A DNA stretch of 64,000 nucleotides from Amborella trichopoda (taxonomy: Eukaryota > Streptophyta > Magnoliopsida > Amborellales > Amborellaceae). This document shows positions 9,427 through 20,693 of the stretch, in pieces. The notes under the pieces were generated by a model that was given only the letters and a program-made list of their open reading frames with translations, was not told the DNA's origin and did not search any database. Position 1 is the first letter of the stretch, and every line of letters starts with the position of its first letter. The position numbers and the translations under genes are program-made. Where the stretch lies: the NCBI RefSeq assembly GCF_000471905.2, contig NW_006499751.1:2087359-2151358 (forward strand), written 5' to 3'.

Positions 9427-10156
9427 GCTGTCGCTCCTCGCCGATGATCCACCTTCTCACGAACTTTTGCCTTCCCCACAACCCTTTGGGTTTCGTCCAA
9501 AAAACTCCTCTTCCCACTGAAAATCCTTGCCTAACCCTGCTCTTTCCCCAACCGACGTTGCCTCTCCCCGTCAAAAAAACCTCTCCATCTTTGGAGAATC
9601 CCCGTCTGACCCTGGTTTTTCCCTTCTCTGACAGTCGGGAATATTACGAAAAGCACCGAAAATCCCCGGAAAGCTTCCCTGTGACCCAGCAGGTTTCCCT
9701 TACCCCTTTTTTCACACTTCAACAATTCTCCACAAACTCACTAGAATTCCACTGCGTTTCCGGTGAGCCCACTGCTACTACTCCTCCTTCTTCGCTTCTG
9801 ATAGGCAGAGGACTGTCATAGTTCCCTGACTTCTCTGTAACCTCCCTTTAGCCACGGGACTACCAAAAAAGGCATCAAAAATCTGGTAGAGCACCTCTGT
9901 AAATACTTCTAAGGCCTCGAGGAACCCCGTTTCTTGATCAAAAGGACTTGGTACTCTTCGAAAGTATTCACCAGCACGGTACGAAGGTCCACAACCTACT
10001 CAAGTTCACCAGAAAGCTCCTGAAGACCTGTCTGCTACAAAGTTTGGCGGGAAAATTCTAGCCATAAGTCTCATCGCAGGCTCAAGTACTCTTTCTCTCT
10101 AGAAACTCTTTAACTATTTTAACCTTTGGTAAAACAGTAAAAAGGGGGTTTTCCCC
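9427..10156 (-). other. presumed 5' UTR of the antisense unit
   Basis: No credible gene. Reverse-strand reading is G-rich with 'gttttcggtgg' and 'gggaattctagtgag'-type segments that recur at 28370-29000 in A' in mirror orientation. The forward ORF covering 9444-9821 is an artefact of this composition, with no counterpart in A'. The block spans from the antisense TATA box to the antisense start codon. Confidence 0.45.
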
Positions 10157-10164
10157 TATTTATA
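10157..10164 (-). promoter_or_regulatory. TATA box of the antisense unit in A+
   Basis: On the reverse strand TATAAATA is preceded by 'actgag' and followed by 'ggggaaaacccc' and 'accaaaggttaaaatagtta'. A' has TATAAAAG at 28291 with the same neighbours ('gttgag' before; 'ggggtaaaaaccc' and 'accaaagggtaaaatagttg' after). The motif, its flanks and its distance to the antisense ORF are kept in both copies. Confidence 0.6.
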
Positions 10165-10271
10165 CTCAGTAGTGCCACAAACTACCCCTCACAAATTTGA
10201 AATGATGCTCTAATCCCCAACTCCTGACGGCAATAAGACCGGGCCGGGGTAGGTCAAGCCCGAGACCCGAA

Positions 10272-10505
10272 AAGGCTATCGTCGCGTGCCTCACTAGAAG
10301 GCTATCGTCGTGCACTTCATCAGGACGCTATCGCCGTGCACTTCATCAGGACGCTATCGCCGTGCACCTCGCCAGGAGCTATTGCCGCGTGCTTTGTCAA
10401 GGGGCTATCACAGTGCACCTCGTCAAGGAGCTATCACCATGCGCTTCATCAAGAGGCTATTGTCGAGCTCCTCATTAGAGGACTATAGCTCTGTGCACAT
10501 CATCT
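10272..10505 (+). repeat. 25-26 base tandem repeat (CTATCGCCGTGCACTTCATCA type)
   Basis: About nine degenerate units of 'ggctatcgccgtgcacttcatca', with 25-26 base period, lie just upstream of the antisense TATA box. Related units stand at 28020-28200 in A' in the opposite orientation and inside the A LTRs (3890-4120). Confidence 0.75.
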
Positions 10506-10675
10506 AAGTCTAATGCAGTGTGCGCCATCCCACACTTGGTGCCGTACACATGCCAAGGCACTCTCATCTTGACCATCGTCTTGCATCCTTAAGAAGTTCA
10601 TGTCTTGCAGTCTCACTCCCCAAGAAGTCCTGTCTCCGGTGACGACTCTGTTCCCCATGGAGTCGCATTCCCTAC

Positions 10676-11165
10676 CCACACTACATGACCTTAAACTGCA
10701 TAGCTATAGTCTGTGCTGCATGACCTTAAACTGCACAGCCGCAATCAGTGATGCATGACCTTAAACTGCACAACCACGACCCATGCTACATGACCATAAA
10801 CTGCACAGTCACGGTCCATGCTGCATGACCTAAAACTGCACGGCCATGGTCAAGACGCATGACCCTAAATCGTAGGGTCGTATATGACCTTAAACTATAG
10901 CAAAGGTCTAGTTGCATGACCTTAAACTGCATAGTCCTCATTACACGACTCAAAATACTACGACCATGGTCCAGCTGTACGACCTTAAACTATAGTGCAC
11001 GTCCTGGTCGCATGATATTAAAAAGCTTAGTCTCATGATCCAAACTATATGACTTTAAACTGTAGCGGAGGTCTAGTTGCACGACCTTAAACTGCAAGGT
11101 CCTAGCCGCATGACTTTAAACTGTATAACCATTGTCCGAGTTACGAGACCTTAAAACTGTAATGC
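10676..11165. repeat. tail tandem repeat block 1 (GCATGACCTTAAACTGCA)
   Basis: About a dozen units of roughly 37-42 bases, with core 'gcatgaccttaaactgcac' followed by 'agcc..ggtcc.tgct'. Unit length and sequence are irregular, with T/C variation and units centred on 'actatagc'. The block continues after 11640. The same satellite-like unit is at 1450-1710, 26440-26905 and 27360-27790. Confidence 0.85.
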
Positions 11166-11640
11166 GCGAAGCGACAAATAGTCCATACCCATAACTTTAA
11201 CTGTGAGATGGACCACCTCTTCACCAGGTGTATTTCATCAACATCCCCAGTAGAATTAGATGCATGCAAGGGTCGTGCTTACCCCTTCAATCCTCGATGG
11301 GTCTTTTTCGCACCAACATCCTAATGAGCATCACATCCTACAACGACCCACCATCCCCAAGGAGTTAAGGTCATTCTCATCTTCTCGACTCCCAGTGGGG
11401 CTACTCCTATGCTCTGAGCCATCACCCCCAGTGGAGTTACATGCATACCATTGCTCATTATCCCCGTGGAGTCACACTGGCCTTCATAATTGTCAATAAA
11501 GCCTGCTTCCGCTTGCCTTTCCTCATAGGGCCACCATATTCATTTAAAGCTCTTTGCTTGTGTATAGTCTTAATTATTTTTATCCCCAGGGAGTCAGATT
11601 GCTATCCACAACCTATTCCCCATGTATCTTCACCTACATG
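11166..11640. other. spacer inside the tail repeats, no gene
   Basis: Non-repetitive sequence with 'ccccagtggagttaca'-type phrases ('agtagaatta', 'aaggagttaagg', 'agtggggcta', 'agggagtcagattg') every 60-90 bases. They recall the CCACTGGGGA part of the PBS. The mirror segment in A' is 26930-27340. The two short ORFs here are not supported by the A' copy. Confidence 0.5.
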
Positions 11641-12140
11641 ACGACCCACACAATGGTTAGTAATGCATGACCTTAAACTGCACAGCCTTGGTCCGTGCTG
11701 CAGGACCTTAAACTGCACAGCCTTGGTCCATGCTGCATAGCCTTGGTCCATGCTGCATGACCTTAAACTACACAGCCTCAGTTCGTGCTGTATGACCTTA
11801 AACTACACAGCTTTGGTCTATGCTGCATGACCTTAAAACTGCACAGCCTTGGTCCGTACTGCATGACCTTAAACTGCACAGCCGTGATCTAAACTACATG
11901 ACCTTAAATTGCATATCCTTTGTCCATGCTGCATGACCTTAAACTGCACAGTCGTGGTCCAAACTACGTGATCTTAAACTATAGCGGAGGTCTACTTGCA
12001 AGACTTAAAACTGCATGGTCCTAGTTGCATGACTTTAAACTGCATAATCTCAGTCCAAGCTATATGGCCTTAAATCATAGCGCACATCCTGACCGCATGA
12101 CATTACACTGCTTGGTCTAGGTCCAAGAGGCATGACCTTA
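11641..12140. repeat. tail tandem repeat block 2
   Basis: Continuation of the GCATGACCTTAAACTGCA array, about twelve units. Several adjacent units are nearly identical ('cacagccttggtccgtgctgca'). Unlike block 1 it is followed by inverted leader copies. Confidence 0.85.
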
Positions 12141-12149
12141 AAGATGCCC

Positions 12150-12345
12150 CCACATACGTGCACACACCCTTTACGTGCATCTTCACTCATGTCTTCCCAA
12201 ACTGACCTATTCGTGAGTGCACCCACCTTCATTACCTCCCCAGTGAGTCCACATATGCGCACACGCCCTTTACGTGCATCTTCACGCACGCCTTTCTAAC
12301 AGACCCGTTCGTGTGCACACACCATCCATCATTCTCCAGTGAGTC
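12150..12345 (-). repeat. inverted tandem copies of the PBS-proximal leader
   Basis: On the reverse strand two units read 'actcactggggaggtaatg', 'aggtcagtttgggaagac' and 'gaagatgcacgtaaaggg'. They match the forward leader just inside the 5' LTR (4933-5012), including the CACTGGGGA half of the PBS, over about 75 bases with few mismatches. A third partial unit borders 12345. A' carries the same units at about 26275-26425 in the opposite direction, so they were present in the common ancestor of both tails. Confidence 0.75.
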
Positions 12346-12398
12346 TCACCCATGCTAACAAAACGGCGAGCCATCTCTTACCCATACTCGCCATCAGC

Positions 12399-12403
12399 TA
12401 GTG
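12399..12403. repeat. left target-site duplication TAGTG of the chromovirus
   Basis: TAGTG lies directly before the LTR terminus TGTAACGACC and recurs at 16540-16544. The empty site (CAGCTAGTGGGTCA) is preserved on the reverse strand of the A' tail, with TAGTG at 26176-26180. Confidence 0.9.
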
Positions 12404-13479
12404 TGTAACGACCCTGCTCCCAGACCCCTGACGAAGGGCAAAAGAGCGTGGGATCGTGATTGGAGGTCACAAATGTCACTCAGGTGGCAGTGGCCCAACG
12501 CATGAGAACACGGAATCAAGAGCAAACCACAGAAGAAACTAAAAAAAATCCAATAATCATTAATCCAAAAGTACAGCCAATACATTCCTTCTCAAATCAA
12601 AATTCTTTACAAGATCGTTGAGGCACTATAGGCCCAAAAGATACACAAAAAGAGGAATACATCATATCACTGAAATCACCAAAACATACTGCAAAAGTCT
12701 TCAAAAGATGTCTTCTCAAACTTCTTGATTTCAGCTTCAACTGCCACCCACCTTAAGCACAACTGCCACCACCCTTCGCTCTACAGTTATGAAATTAAGA
12801 TGGAATGAGCTAAAAGGCTAGTAAGCAAATTAATACCCTTGCATTCCTGACTCCCAGTATATACACGTTAACATGCTCATAGTTCATCAGAAATCGTATT
12901 TTGTCTTACAGAGTAAGGTCACATATCAGAGTGCTCATGAAGGCCATATAAAAGAATTAAAATCAGTTAATGGAGCATCATTTGCATCTCACAATTACAA
13001 TCAGGTAATCTTATAGAATTCAGAATTCATACAAGCAGAACAGAGTAGTTAAGTCCCAAAGTAGAAGACACATTGATCAAGTTAACCCAATCTTGACCTT
13101 GAGACTTCTATCCTCATTCAAGAGGGAGGACAATGATAAGTAGAGGGCCTACGTGTAATGTTCCTCACTCATGCACACATCCCAGCGTGTCTTGGGGTTT
13201 TTGGTAGGCTGAGGCCTTGCAAGACGCTGACCTCTTACTCTCTCACCAATAGAGGACGTTACACTACCAAAGGGGTCCTGATGGATAGTGCCCAGATCCT
13301 AGCTCCCTTCCTATCATCGGGAGTCAGAGAAAGATCATGTGGCTAGTCCATGCTCACACTTTCAGAGTCTGGCAAAATATTATATATGCAGCAAGTCCAT
13401 GCTCACACATACAAAGTCAGAGAGCTCACTACCAATGGAGGATCCATTGTGTAGCGGTCCGAATCAAAGTCCATATAAC

Positions 13480-13670
13480 AAAATTAGAGCTCCTATAACA
13501 GGATCAGAGTTAATGTAACAGTAGTCAGAGCTCTTATAACAAAATCAGAGTTCATATAACAGAATCAGGGTTCTTATAACCGAATCAGAGTTCATATAAT
13601 AGAATCAGAGTTCTTATAATGGAATCAGAGTTCATAAAACAGAATCAAGGTTCATATAACAGAATCAGAG
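13480..13670. repeat. minisatellite 'gagttcatataacagaatca'
   Basis: About eight units of 20-24 bases: 'agagttcatataacagaatc' and variants (tcttataac, aatcaggg). It lies within the chromovirus LTR and is not found elsewhere in the window. Confidence 0.85.
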
Positions 13671-14806
13671 TATCGATGTCACACTTTCTAAAAATTCAGG
13701 CAGTGACATCCGAGTCAAAACAAGGCCATAGATTTCAGTTCATTTGGAATTTAAAGATAAGTCCAAAATAAATTTTATGTTAGACACACTTATCTTTCAA
13801 TTAGGCGTGGCTTGAGCACAATTGGACCTTATTTGGCCCCTCAAAAGAACCCAAGAACAGAGACACTTAGGCTGAAATCTGTTGTGCAGTGAAGACAGTG
13901 ACATGTCTTCGAAATTCTACCCATGTTTCAAAATCAAGAAGGAACCTCAAAAAGTGCTCAACATGTGAATTAAAGATGACGCATAATCGGTTTCAATGGA
14001 TATGGTTTGGGCTAAAATGGATACATTTTAGTCAGTCAAATTCAGTTACATAAGAGGCATTAAATCTGTGCTTTTGCTAAAACTGTCTACAGTGACATAC
14101 CTTCATAAAACGGAGCGTAACTTTCAATCTAAAGGGAATTTTGAAATACATGAAAATTTTAACCCATTCAAATATCTTTCAAATGGATGTGGTTTGGCTG
14201 AAAATGGACGTCATTTGGTTAGTTAAAATCCAGTGGTTATTGATGACAAATCCAGGAAAACAGTCCACAGTGACATACTCTCTTATTTCGAAACATAACT
14301 TCATTTTTGTAAATAATTCCAACAGTGGGTAAAAACAATCATTTTACTAGGCTCGTGTAACCTTCCAATGGTGGTAGTTTGACATCAATCAGACTCTATT
14401 TGACTGCTCAAAAGCTTCATTCAAGAACACACATATTCCTGGAATTTCATGATTTCATTGAACATGTGTCAAGAATGCCTTCCATAACCATCATTTTATA
14501 ATGAAGAACACAATAACATTCATTCTCTCACAATGTGAATATGCATAACATGAATTTCTTACATAATCTAAGAATCACAACTGCATTCTTACACTCATCA
14601 TCATCATATAACAAAACCCCAAATTTCCATTGAATACACTTCTATTGCTCATTCATATGTCTAAGTTTCCATGCATTCCCATGACTACAATACAAGGGTA
14701 ATGGATCCACTTACCTGAGTAACAATGGGGCCTTCTCCAACCTTTGCTCATAACTCTCACCTGCCCAACAATGGCTTCCATAAAGTCACTTCTTCCACTT
14801 TGTGTC

Positions 14807-14808
14807 TT

Positions 14809-14838
<30 letters not shown>
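14807..14838. repeat. AG microsatellite
   Basis: An uninterrupted run of about fifteen AG dinucleotides ending in 'atgtaag', inside the chromovirus LTR. Confidence 0.9.
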
Positions 14839-14839
<1 letters not shown>

Positions 14840-15039
14840 TAAGAATGAGGGGCGTGGGTGAGAGAATAGGCTTAAATACTCAAGGGTTTGGGGTGGTTGG
14901 CCAAGTGTCACCATGGAGGCTCAAAATTTGGACAAGTGGCACTCTCTCATCAGGATGCATTATACAAGTGTGACTTCCAACTCATGCATGTCAGAGACAT
15001 AATCGGCACTAGGCAACTGACGTTGGCCTCTTCACTTCG

Positions 15040-15330
15040 TTCCAGCAGGCGTTACGCAATCCAATCGGCTTTGGGCGACCAGTACTGGCCTCCTCACTTC
15101 CTCCAGTCGGCACTGCACAATCCAACTGACACTGGCCTCCTTACTTCCTCCAGCTGGTGCTACCCAATCCAACTGGGGCTGGGCAATTGGCGCTGGCCTA
15201 CTCACTTCCTCCAATCGGTGCTGCACAATCCAACCGACACTGGCCTCCTCACTTCCTCTAGCTGGCGCTGCACAATCCAACCGGTGCTGGCCTCCTCACT
15301 TCCTCCAGCCGGGGCTGCACAATCCAACTG
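15040..15330. repeat. about 60-base tandem repeat in the chromovirus LTR
   Basis: Units of 'ctggcctcctcacttcctcc' plus 'agctggcgctgcacaatccaac', four to five copies with internal variation. The truncated 5' LTR holds the same units at 16260-16430. Confidence 0.8.
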
Positions 15331-15433
15331 GTGCTGACGCTTCTTCTCCTTCACAGCCAGTGCTAGACACAACTTCTTCCCTCCTTGACCTGCCATGCAT
15401 TCTAGCTGGTTGGGAAAACTTTTGGTCGTCACA

Positions 15434-15446
15434 TCATCCCCCCCTT
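15434..15446 (-). promoter_or_regulatory. polypurine tract of the chromovirus
   Basis: On the reverse strand AAGGGGGGGATGA directly abuts the 3' LTR start TGTGACGACC. Position and composition are those of the plus-strand primer site of LTR retrotransposons. Confidence 0.8.
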
Positions 15447-15539
15447 AAACACATTTTCTCCTCAAAACCTCCAATTGAATAAATGGGGGTACAGTGTCCG
15501 AATTTCATCTTCTCTCTCCCACGTTGATTCTTCTCGTGA

Positions 15540-16250
15540 ATGATACTACCATAAAACCCGAACTAGGGGAATCTCTTTGTTGTGCAAAACTTGAACCCTT
15601 CTGTCCAGAATCTCAATTGGCCGCTCCACATAAGTTAAATCTTCCTTGATAGGGATTGGCTCATAATTCAAGATGTGGGAGGGATCAAGCTGATACTTCC
15701 TTAATAATGAAACATGAAAAACATCATGAATGTTGGCCAACTTTGGCGGTAAGGCTAGTTGGTATGATGCGACTCCTGTTCTTTCTAATATTTCAAAAGG
15801 TCAAGGGAATCGCAGACTTAGCTTCCCTTTCTTACCAAATCTCGTAATTTCCTTCATTGGTGACACTTTCAAGAATACCCGATCCCCTACTTCAAATTCA
15901 AGGTCCCTTCGGAGATTATCGGCATAACTCTTCTACCGAATCTTAGCAGTTTTAAGCCTTTCTCGAATTGAGGCAATTTTCTCTTATGTTACTTGAACAA
16001 TTTTCAGCCTTAAGAGTCTCCTTTCGCTGACTTCATTCCAACACACTGGTGATATGCACTTTCTTCCATATAAAGCTTCAAAAGGTGTCATCTGAATACT
16101 GGCATGGAAACTATTGTTGTATGACAATTCTACTAAGGGTAGGTGATCGTCCCAATTTCCTTTGAAGTCAGTAGCACAGGCTCTCAACATATCTTTTAAG
16201 ATCTAAACGGTCCTCTTGAACTGCCCATCGGTCTAGGGGTGAAAAGCAGT
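15540..16250 (-). pseudogene. chromovirus integrase remnant (core end and C-terminus)
   Basis: Reverse strand, N to C: 'STAFHP*TDGQ' (a TAG replaces Gln in the TDGQ block) near 16245, 'DMLRACATDFKGNWDDHLPLVELSYNNSFHASIQMTPFEALYGRKC' (cut here by ORF start at 16190), a region with stops at 15750-15980, then 'HDVFHVSLLRKYQLDPSHIL', 'VERPIEILDRRVQVLHNKEIPLVRVLW' (15740-15546). These are standard Tekay/Del chromovirus integrase blocks. The chromodomain proper would lie at the C-terminus, but the frame ends at the PPT without a clear one. Upstream catalytic residues are deleted. Role when intact: cDNA insertion. Confidence 0.88.
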
Positions 16251-16253
16251 ACT

Positions 16254-16539
16254 GGGCAATCCAACCTATGGTGGCCTCCTCACTTCCTCCAGTCGGCACT
16301 ACATAATCTAATCGGCGCTGACCTCCTCATTTCCTCCTACCAGCGCTGCACAATCCAACTAGCGTTGGGCAACCGGCACTAGCCTCCTCACTTCCTCCAG
16401 CAGGAGCTGCACAATCCAACAAGCGTTGGGCAACCGGCGCGGACGCTTCTTCTCCTTCACAGCTAGCACTGGACACAACTTCTTCCCCCATTGACCCTCC
16501 ATGCATTCTAACTGGCCGGGAAAAGTTTGGGTCATCACA
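16254..16539 (-). mobile_element. truncated 5' LTR of the chromovirus
   Basis: Only about the first 286 bases of the LTR remain (reverse strand from TGTGATGACC at 16539), including the 60-base repeat units. The rest, the PBS and most of the internal region are deleted up to the integrase. Confidence 0.82.
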
Positions 16540-16544
16540 TAGTG

Positions 16545-17890
16545 GGTCACCACTCTTCACCCACCTTTCTTCCTTCATATGTAGCCTCATGTTATCTCCC
16601 GAAAATTGAGTCAAAACCATCACCATACTCACTCTATGGCCCCTACAGAATGCCGTTCATCATGACTATGATCCAGCTATATAACCCTAGAACTATAGTG
16701 CACGTCCTGACTGCATGACGTTAAAAGGCATCGCACAGGTCTCGAAGGCAGGACCCTAAACACGCCTACAAAACAATGAGCATGGTGTACACCTCAATAA
16801 GGGAACGCCATGAGTAAAAATTTTGGACGGGCATGGTCATGAAACATGAGTAAAAGAGTTCCACAAAAAAAAAACCCAGGCACGGTGAAAACCCCAAAAG
16901 GACACTATGCGCAAAAACTGATGAAAAGGGTAGACATGACAGCCAGGTCATGGGTAAAAGAGTCTAGAGACAAAGGAAGTTTTTGAAAACCATCTCTGCG
17001 GTGCCACTTCCCCCTTATTCAAGTGAAAACCTGCAAAAGGGCTCTTGGACAGACCAAACAGGTTGACACACTACCACAGGCTCAGCCAGCACTCAATTAC
17101 TAAACAGGCATAATTCCATTGAGTTATACCTAAAACCCTCAACTGCTAACATCCAATCACACCATTCAATTGCTCATCCAAGGAGTCAGAGTCGCATAAG
17201 ATCTCCCACACTTTAACATCAACAACCAACAAGAGTCCTTAAGGGTGAGGAAAACGATCGAAAAGATCCCTCCAAAATACTAAAGACCATCATGAAGGCA
17301 AGAAACTGATGAAGTCAGGGCCCAACCTGCCAAACACTTCAGGGTTATTCCTCGCCATGAGATAACCTTGCCTAAAACCTTCCTTAGCTGACAGGCCCAG
17401 ACCTTCCAGACCCGACAAGATGGGGCCCACGAGGTTGCCTCACAAAAATTCCCCTAGTCAACAGGCCCAAAATTTGGGGATAGGTCAGAAGCCCCTGACT
17501 AGACCACACTAGACAGGACCTATAGAGATACCCTGAACATCAAAAGCAAACTTGGTGTAGCAGCAAACAATGTCAACCAAAGGTTCATAGCATTTGGCCT
17601 CCAGATAGGCCCGATTCTGACCAACGAGGTCCCTACAAAATCCTAAAGTTGTCAAAATCCCAAATAGTCCCCCGAGGGTGAGGATTTCAAAAGGATCCAT
17701 CAAAGGGTTTTTCTCCCCCTAAAGTCTCCATGGATGGACCCGTACATTGCGTCCAAACGTCCGAGCCTCCTAGTCACGACGTTGCGTGGAACTCCTCATC
17801 GTTCAAGTAGTCCTTGGCTAGCCTAGAAGAAATTTCCCAAATGATTGCACTTATTGATTCTCTCGAAGCACAACATTTGGTGGGGCATGT
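16545..17890 (+). other. distal tail of A+ up to the right LTR, no gene
   Basis: From 16545 to about 16960 the sequence mirrors 25750-26170 of A' ('caccactcttcaccc', 'tatagtgcacgtcctg', 'cacggtgaaaaccccaaaagg', 'catgggtaaaagagt'). From about 16965 to 17890 there is no counterpart in A'. Phrases such as 'gtgaaaacctgcaaaagggc' recall the post-integrase tail of Tat elements. No strong polypurine tract is seen; 'ttggtggggcatg' right before 17891 is the best candidate. Confidence 0.55.
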
Positions 17891-20693
17891 TGTTGGAAGA
17901 TATTTTTCATCATCATCAAGCCCCCTCTCATTAGAAGCCTAGCAAACATTGGAAATCTTGACAGTCTCAGAATGGCCCCAGAACTGGTCAAGATCTTCAT
18001 GCGGACTCTCAAAAGTCTCCTATCGAGCTTCATCCCATTTCGACATGTCCAAAGTAGTGCAGACTGAGAAACAGTTCCGATAGAATCTGCCTGAAGCACC
18101 CTCAAATGGATCCCTATAACTAGAGCTACATTTTCGGTGTCTCAATTTGTTGTGGGAGCACCTCCATTAGATCCAACATGGTTGAAAACCCTTAAGGGTC
18201 AAATTTCAGCTTAAAAGAGTGAAACAGGAGAAGCCGCACGCTATTCTTCTGCGGCCACCCTTCTACTCCACACCATTAAAGGGACAATCATGAACAGTAC
18301 TTTCGACGCTCATTTCTCACCCGTCCCAAGTCGAATCATGCTCAAATTTTGTGAGCATGTTCGTCTCATTAAGATGAGAATTTCAATATGTGGCACACCC
18401 CACGAGGATGCTCAAGAATGAGGAAAAGCTAGAGAGAAGTTGTTGATCCGTCAAGAAAGTGTAAAAAATTCAACAGCATCGTGCCTCGCTCGAGTGCCTA
18501 AATCACGTCGGTCCCAAGCCTGATCGATGTGAAACCAATTCTATCGCTTGCGTAAGGTCTCGGGCTATCTCTATCCCCAACCTTGTACCTGATGCATGGT
18601 CTGATTTTGCACACGAACCCGATGAAGTGACTGGAAATTCTGTCACCAGCCAAAATTCAAAAGTTGCAAATTCTTCGTCCGGGCACAGAATCGATCTGCA
18701 TTTGTTGCCCCATGATCGTGACAGCATGGTCAGTGTGATCCAGTGACGAAATCACAGAAAAACATTAAGGAACGAGCATATTATCGATCTGAAGTTTCAA
18801 GATTCATTCAAATTTCAAGTCACATGATCGTGCACTAAAAACACAATCCATGGCTTGAAGTTGGTTTCAAATCGATTCCGATGTTGAACCCTATAAGAAA
18901 ATAATCATCTTTCGATCAATCGAGCATCGAAACAACCCCAGATTATACATGAAAAATCATGCACGTTCTAGGGAAACACAGGGACTGTTTTGAAATTTCA
19001 CAATTTGTTAGGAAGGGGCAAGTTCGTCATTTTTCACCCTATTTTCTAATTTCTTTTAATTCAATTAAATCTTAATTTCTGGCAATTAGGTTTAATTTTG
19101 ATCAATCCACCCATGTTTGGGGCAAATTCTATATATACCACGTACCATCACCATACACAGAAGGACCCTTTGCGAAAGAGAGAGTTTTTATTGAATAAAG
19201 TTTCTCTTTCTTCTCATTGTTGGGTCACATTTGGAGAGAGAGAGAGTAAGGTGAGAGAAAATTTTGGGCTGGTACCCTTAGGCTCAATGTAAATCTTCTC
19301 TCTCTTCCTTTTTCTTTTCTTCTCTCTTCCTCGCTTTCATCAGCGTCATCTCCGATTGAGCTCCTCTCAAAGGTCATGCACGATAGTGGCAGTGTCGTAC
19401 ATGCCTCTCTTGTAGTTCCACAAGTCACGCATGGCGATGGCAGTGTCATATGCGAGTTTCTTTCTCCTTCTGTTCGTCCATCCCTATCGCCTAGCAAGGC
19501 TTGCAGACTGCGATGCTCATTGTCGTCCTCAGAAATATCCTCGATGTATCTGTGAAGAACACAGACGGTGAAACTCATTGCCACAGCAGGGGTCTCCCCT
19601 ATTCTGTGCCTATCGCAGAAGGCGATGCCTATTGCTGACCACGAGAGGTCTCAGCAACACCTATCTCCATCAGCAAGCTTCCCTCACACGCGTGGTGGCT
19701 ATCGCCATCAACGAGCTTCCCTCCTGCGCACGGTGCCCATCACCATTTGCAAGCCTCCTTTGTGCGTTTGGTTCTCATTGTCGTTCCCCCTGTGTCCCAT
19801 GCTTAATGTCGTGCACTTCATGAGAACTATCCCCGTGCACTTCACAAACGCCTATCACCTGCGCTTCACGAGAGGATATCATCATCTGCACAGGGGCGTG
19901 CTGCCTTCTAGTGCTGCCAACGACGATGCCTAGCACCGTCCGTAGTTCATTGCTCACCCTCTAGCCATGCGCAGTAGTGTCTAGCACCGTCCAAGGGCCA
20001 CGACACTGCTACTCCACAGTTGTAGGTGGCAACGTCTAGTGTCATCGAGACCCTATCTCTTCACCGTCGCAAGCCTTCTTTTCATTCTCTTTTCTCCTCA
20101 CTTGAATGAGGGTTGATCTAACACCATCATATCGGCCTCGATATCAAGTAGTATTATCGTTGTGCTAGTTCTGAGTATCATGCGCATCATGCTACCACGC
20201 CGAGTCAGTCACTGTCCGACTATCATGCTAGTCTCGTCCCTTCATCAAGTGTTATTTTCTTTTTGACCTTCCCTCGAACCTTTCACTTCATCCCCTTAAC
20301 TTCTCACATTCTTAGCCACACGAATGTGCATTGCTCTAAGACAAGGGTGGGCCATTCGGCCTACTTGTCTTGCAAATTAACCATAGTAGTGTTGTGCAAA
20401 AAAACAAAGAGATTGCAGATCAAGGGAGGTGATTCCAAACCAGCTAAAGTACTTGAGGGGCTTTCTGTCGTGATTTACGAGGGCACCCACTCGAGTCAGC
20501 CCGAGTAAGTCCCGGACCCAGGTGAGGTTGCCCCCAGCTCACATCAAAAATTCCTCTCTCACTAGTTGGATACCTGCCCCTGTTCTTAAATAAGGTTCTC
20601 AAGAGAGCGATTGCAAGTCCCAGGTTTTTTGAACCCGAGACATTGTCACCCGATTACTTAGAACAGGGGAGGCGAGATCGAGGCATGTAACCA
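17891..20693 (+). mobile_element. 3' LTR of element A+
   Basis: It starts TGTTGGAAGATATTTTTC and ends 'gcatgtaacca' at 20693, followed by the CCCAG duplication. TATA box TATATATA at 19130-19137. The CT-rich block, hairpin region (from 19375) and TATCGCC array (19570-19900) are in the same order as in the 5' LTR, with point changes and small indels. Confidence 0.88.
19130..19137 (+). promoter_or_regulatory. TATA box of the A+ 3' LTR
   Basis: TATATATA followed by 'ccacgtacc', same context as 3353-3360. Confidence 0.62.

Larger units (their letters stand above)
12404..15433 (-). mobile_element. 3' LTR of the chromovirus
   Basis: About 3.03 kb. On the reverse strand it starts TGTGACGACC (15433) and ends GGTCGTTACA (12404). 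It contains a roughly 60-base tandem repeat near its start (15040-15330), an AG microsatellite (about 14810-14837), and a 20-24 base minisatellite (13480-13670). No coding region is seen; ORFs through the 60-base repeats are by-products. Confidence 0.85.
12404..16539 (-). mobile_element. Tekay/Del-type chromovirus, reverse, internally deleted, nested in the A+ tail
   Basis: Reverse-strand element: truncated 5' LTR (16254-16539), integrase remnant (15540-16250), PPT (15434-15446), full 3' LTR (12404-15433). Termini are TGTGATGACC and GGTCGTTACA, flanked by TAGTG duplications. PBS, gag, protease, RT, RNase H and most of the 5' LTR are gone; one deletion joins LTR sequence to the integrase catalytic core near 16250-16255. 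LTR ends are about 85% alike over 100 bases by eye. It inserted after A+ had formed, since it lies within the A+ tail. Confidence 0.88.
2074..20693 (+). mobile_element. element A+: Tat-type Ty3/gypsy retrotransposon with both LTRs and TSD
   Basis: The element runs from the TG at 2074 to the CA at 20693 and is flanked by CCCAG duplications. Order: LTR, PBS, short leader, linker, RT, RNase H, second RNase H, partial integrase, then a tail of about 9 kb holding an antisense ORF, tandem repeats and a nested chromovirus, then the second LTR. Over the first ~143 bases the two LTRs differ at about 21 positions (about 85% identity by eye), so the insertion is old. Gag core, protease and the integrase N-terminus are missing and the RT active site is mutated, so the copy cannot move by itself. 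It lies inside a reverse-strand gag gene of a related element. Confidence 0.85.

Noticed and set aside
9444-9821. 125-codon forward ORF in the A+ tail
   Set aside because: It has no counterpart in the matching region of A', and the antisense strand is the one with conserved signals.
14725-15432. ORFs of 82-149 codons in both directions in the chromovirus LTR
   Set aside because: They follow the 60-base tandem repeat in several frames at once and lie inside a well-bounded LTR.
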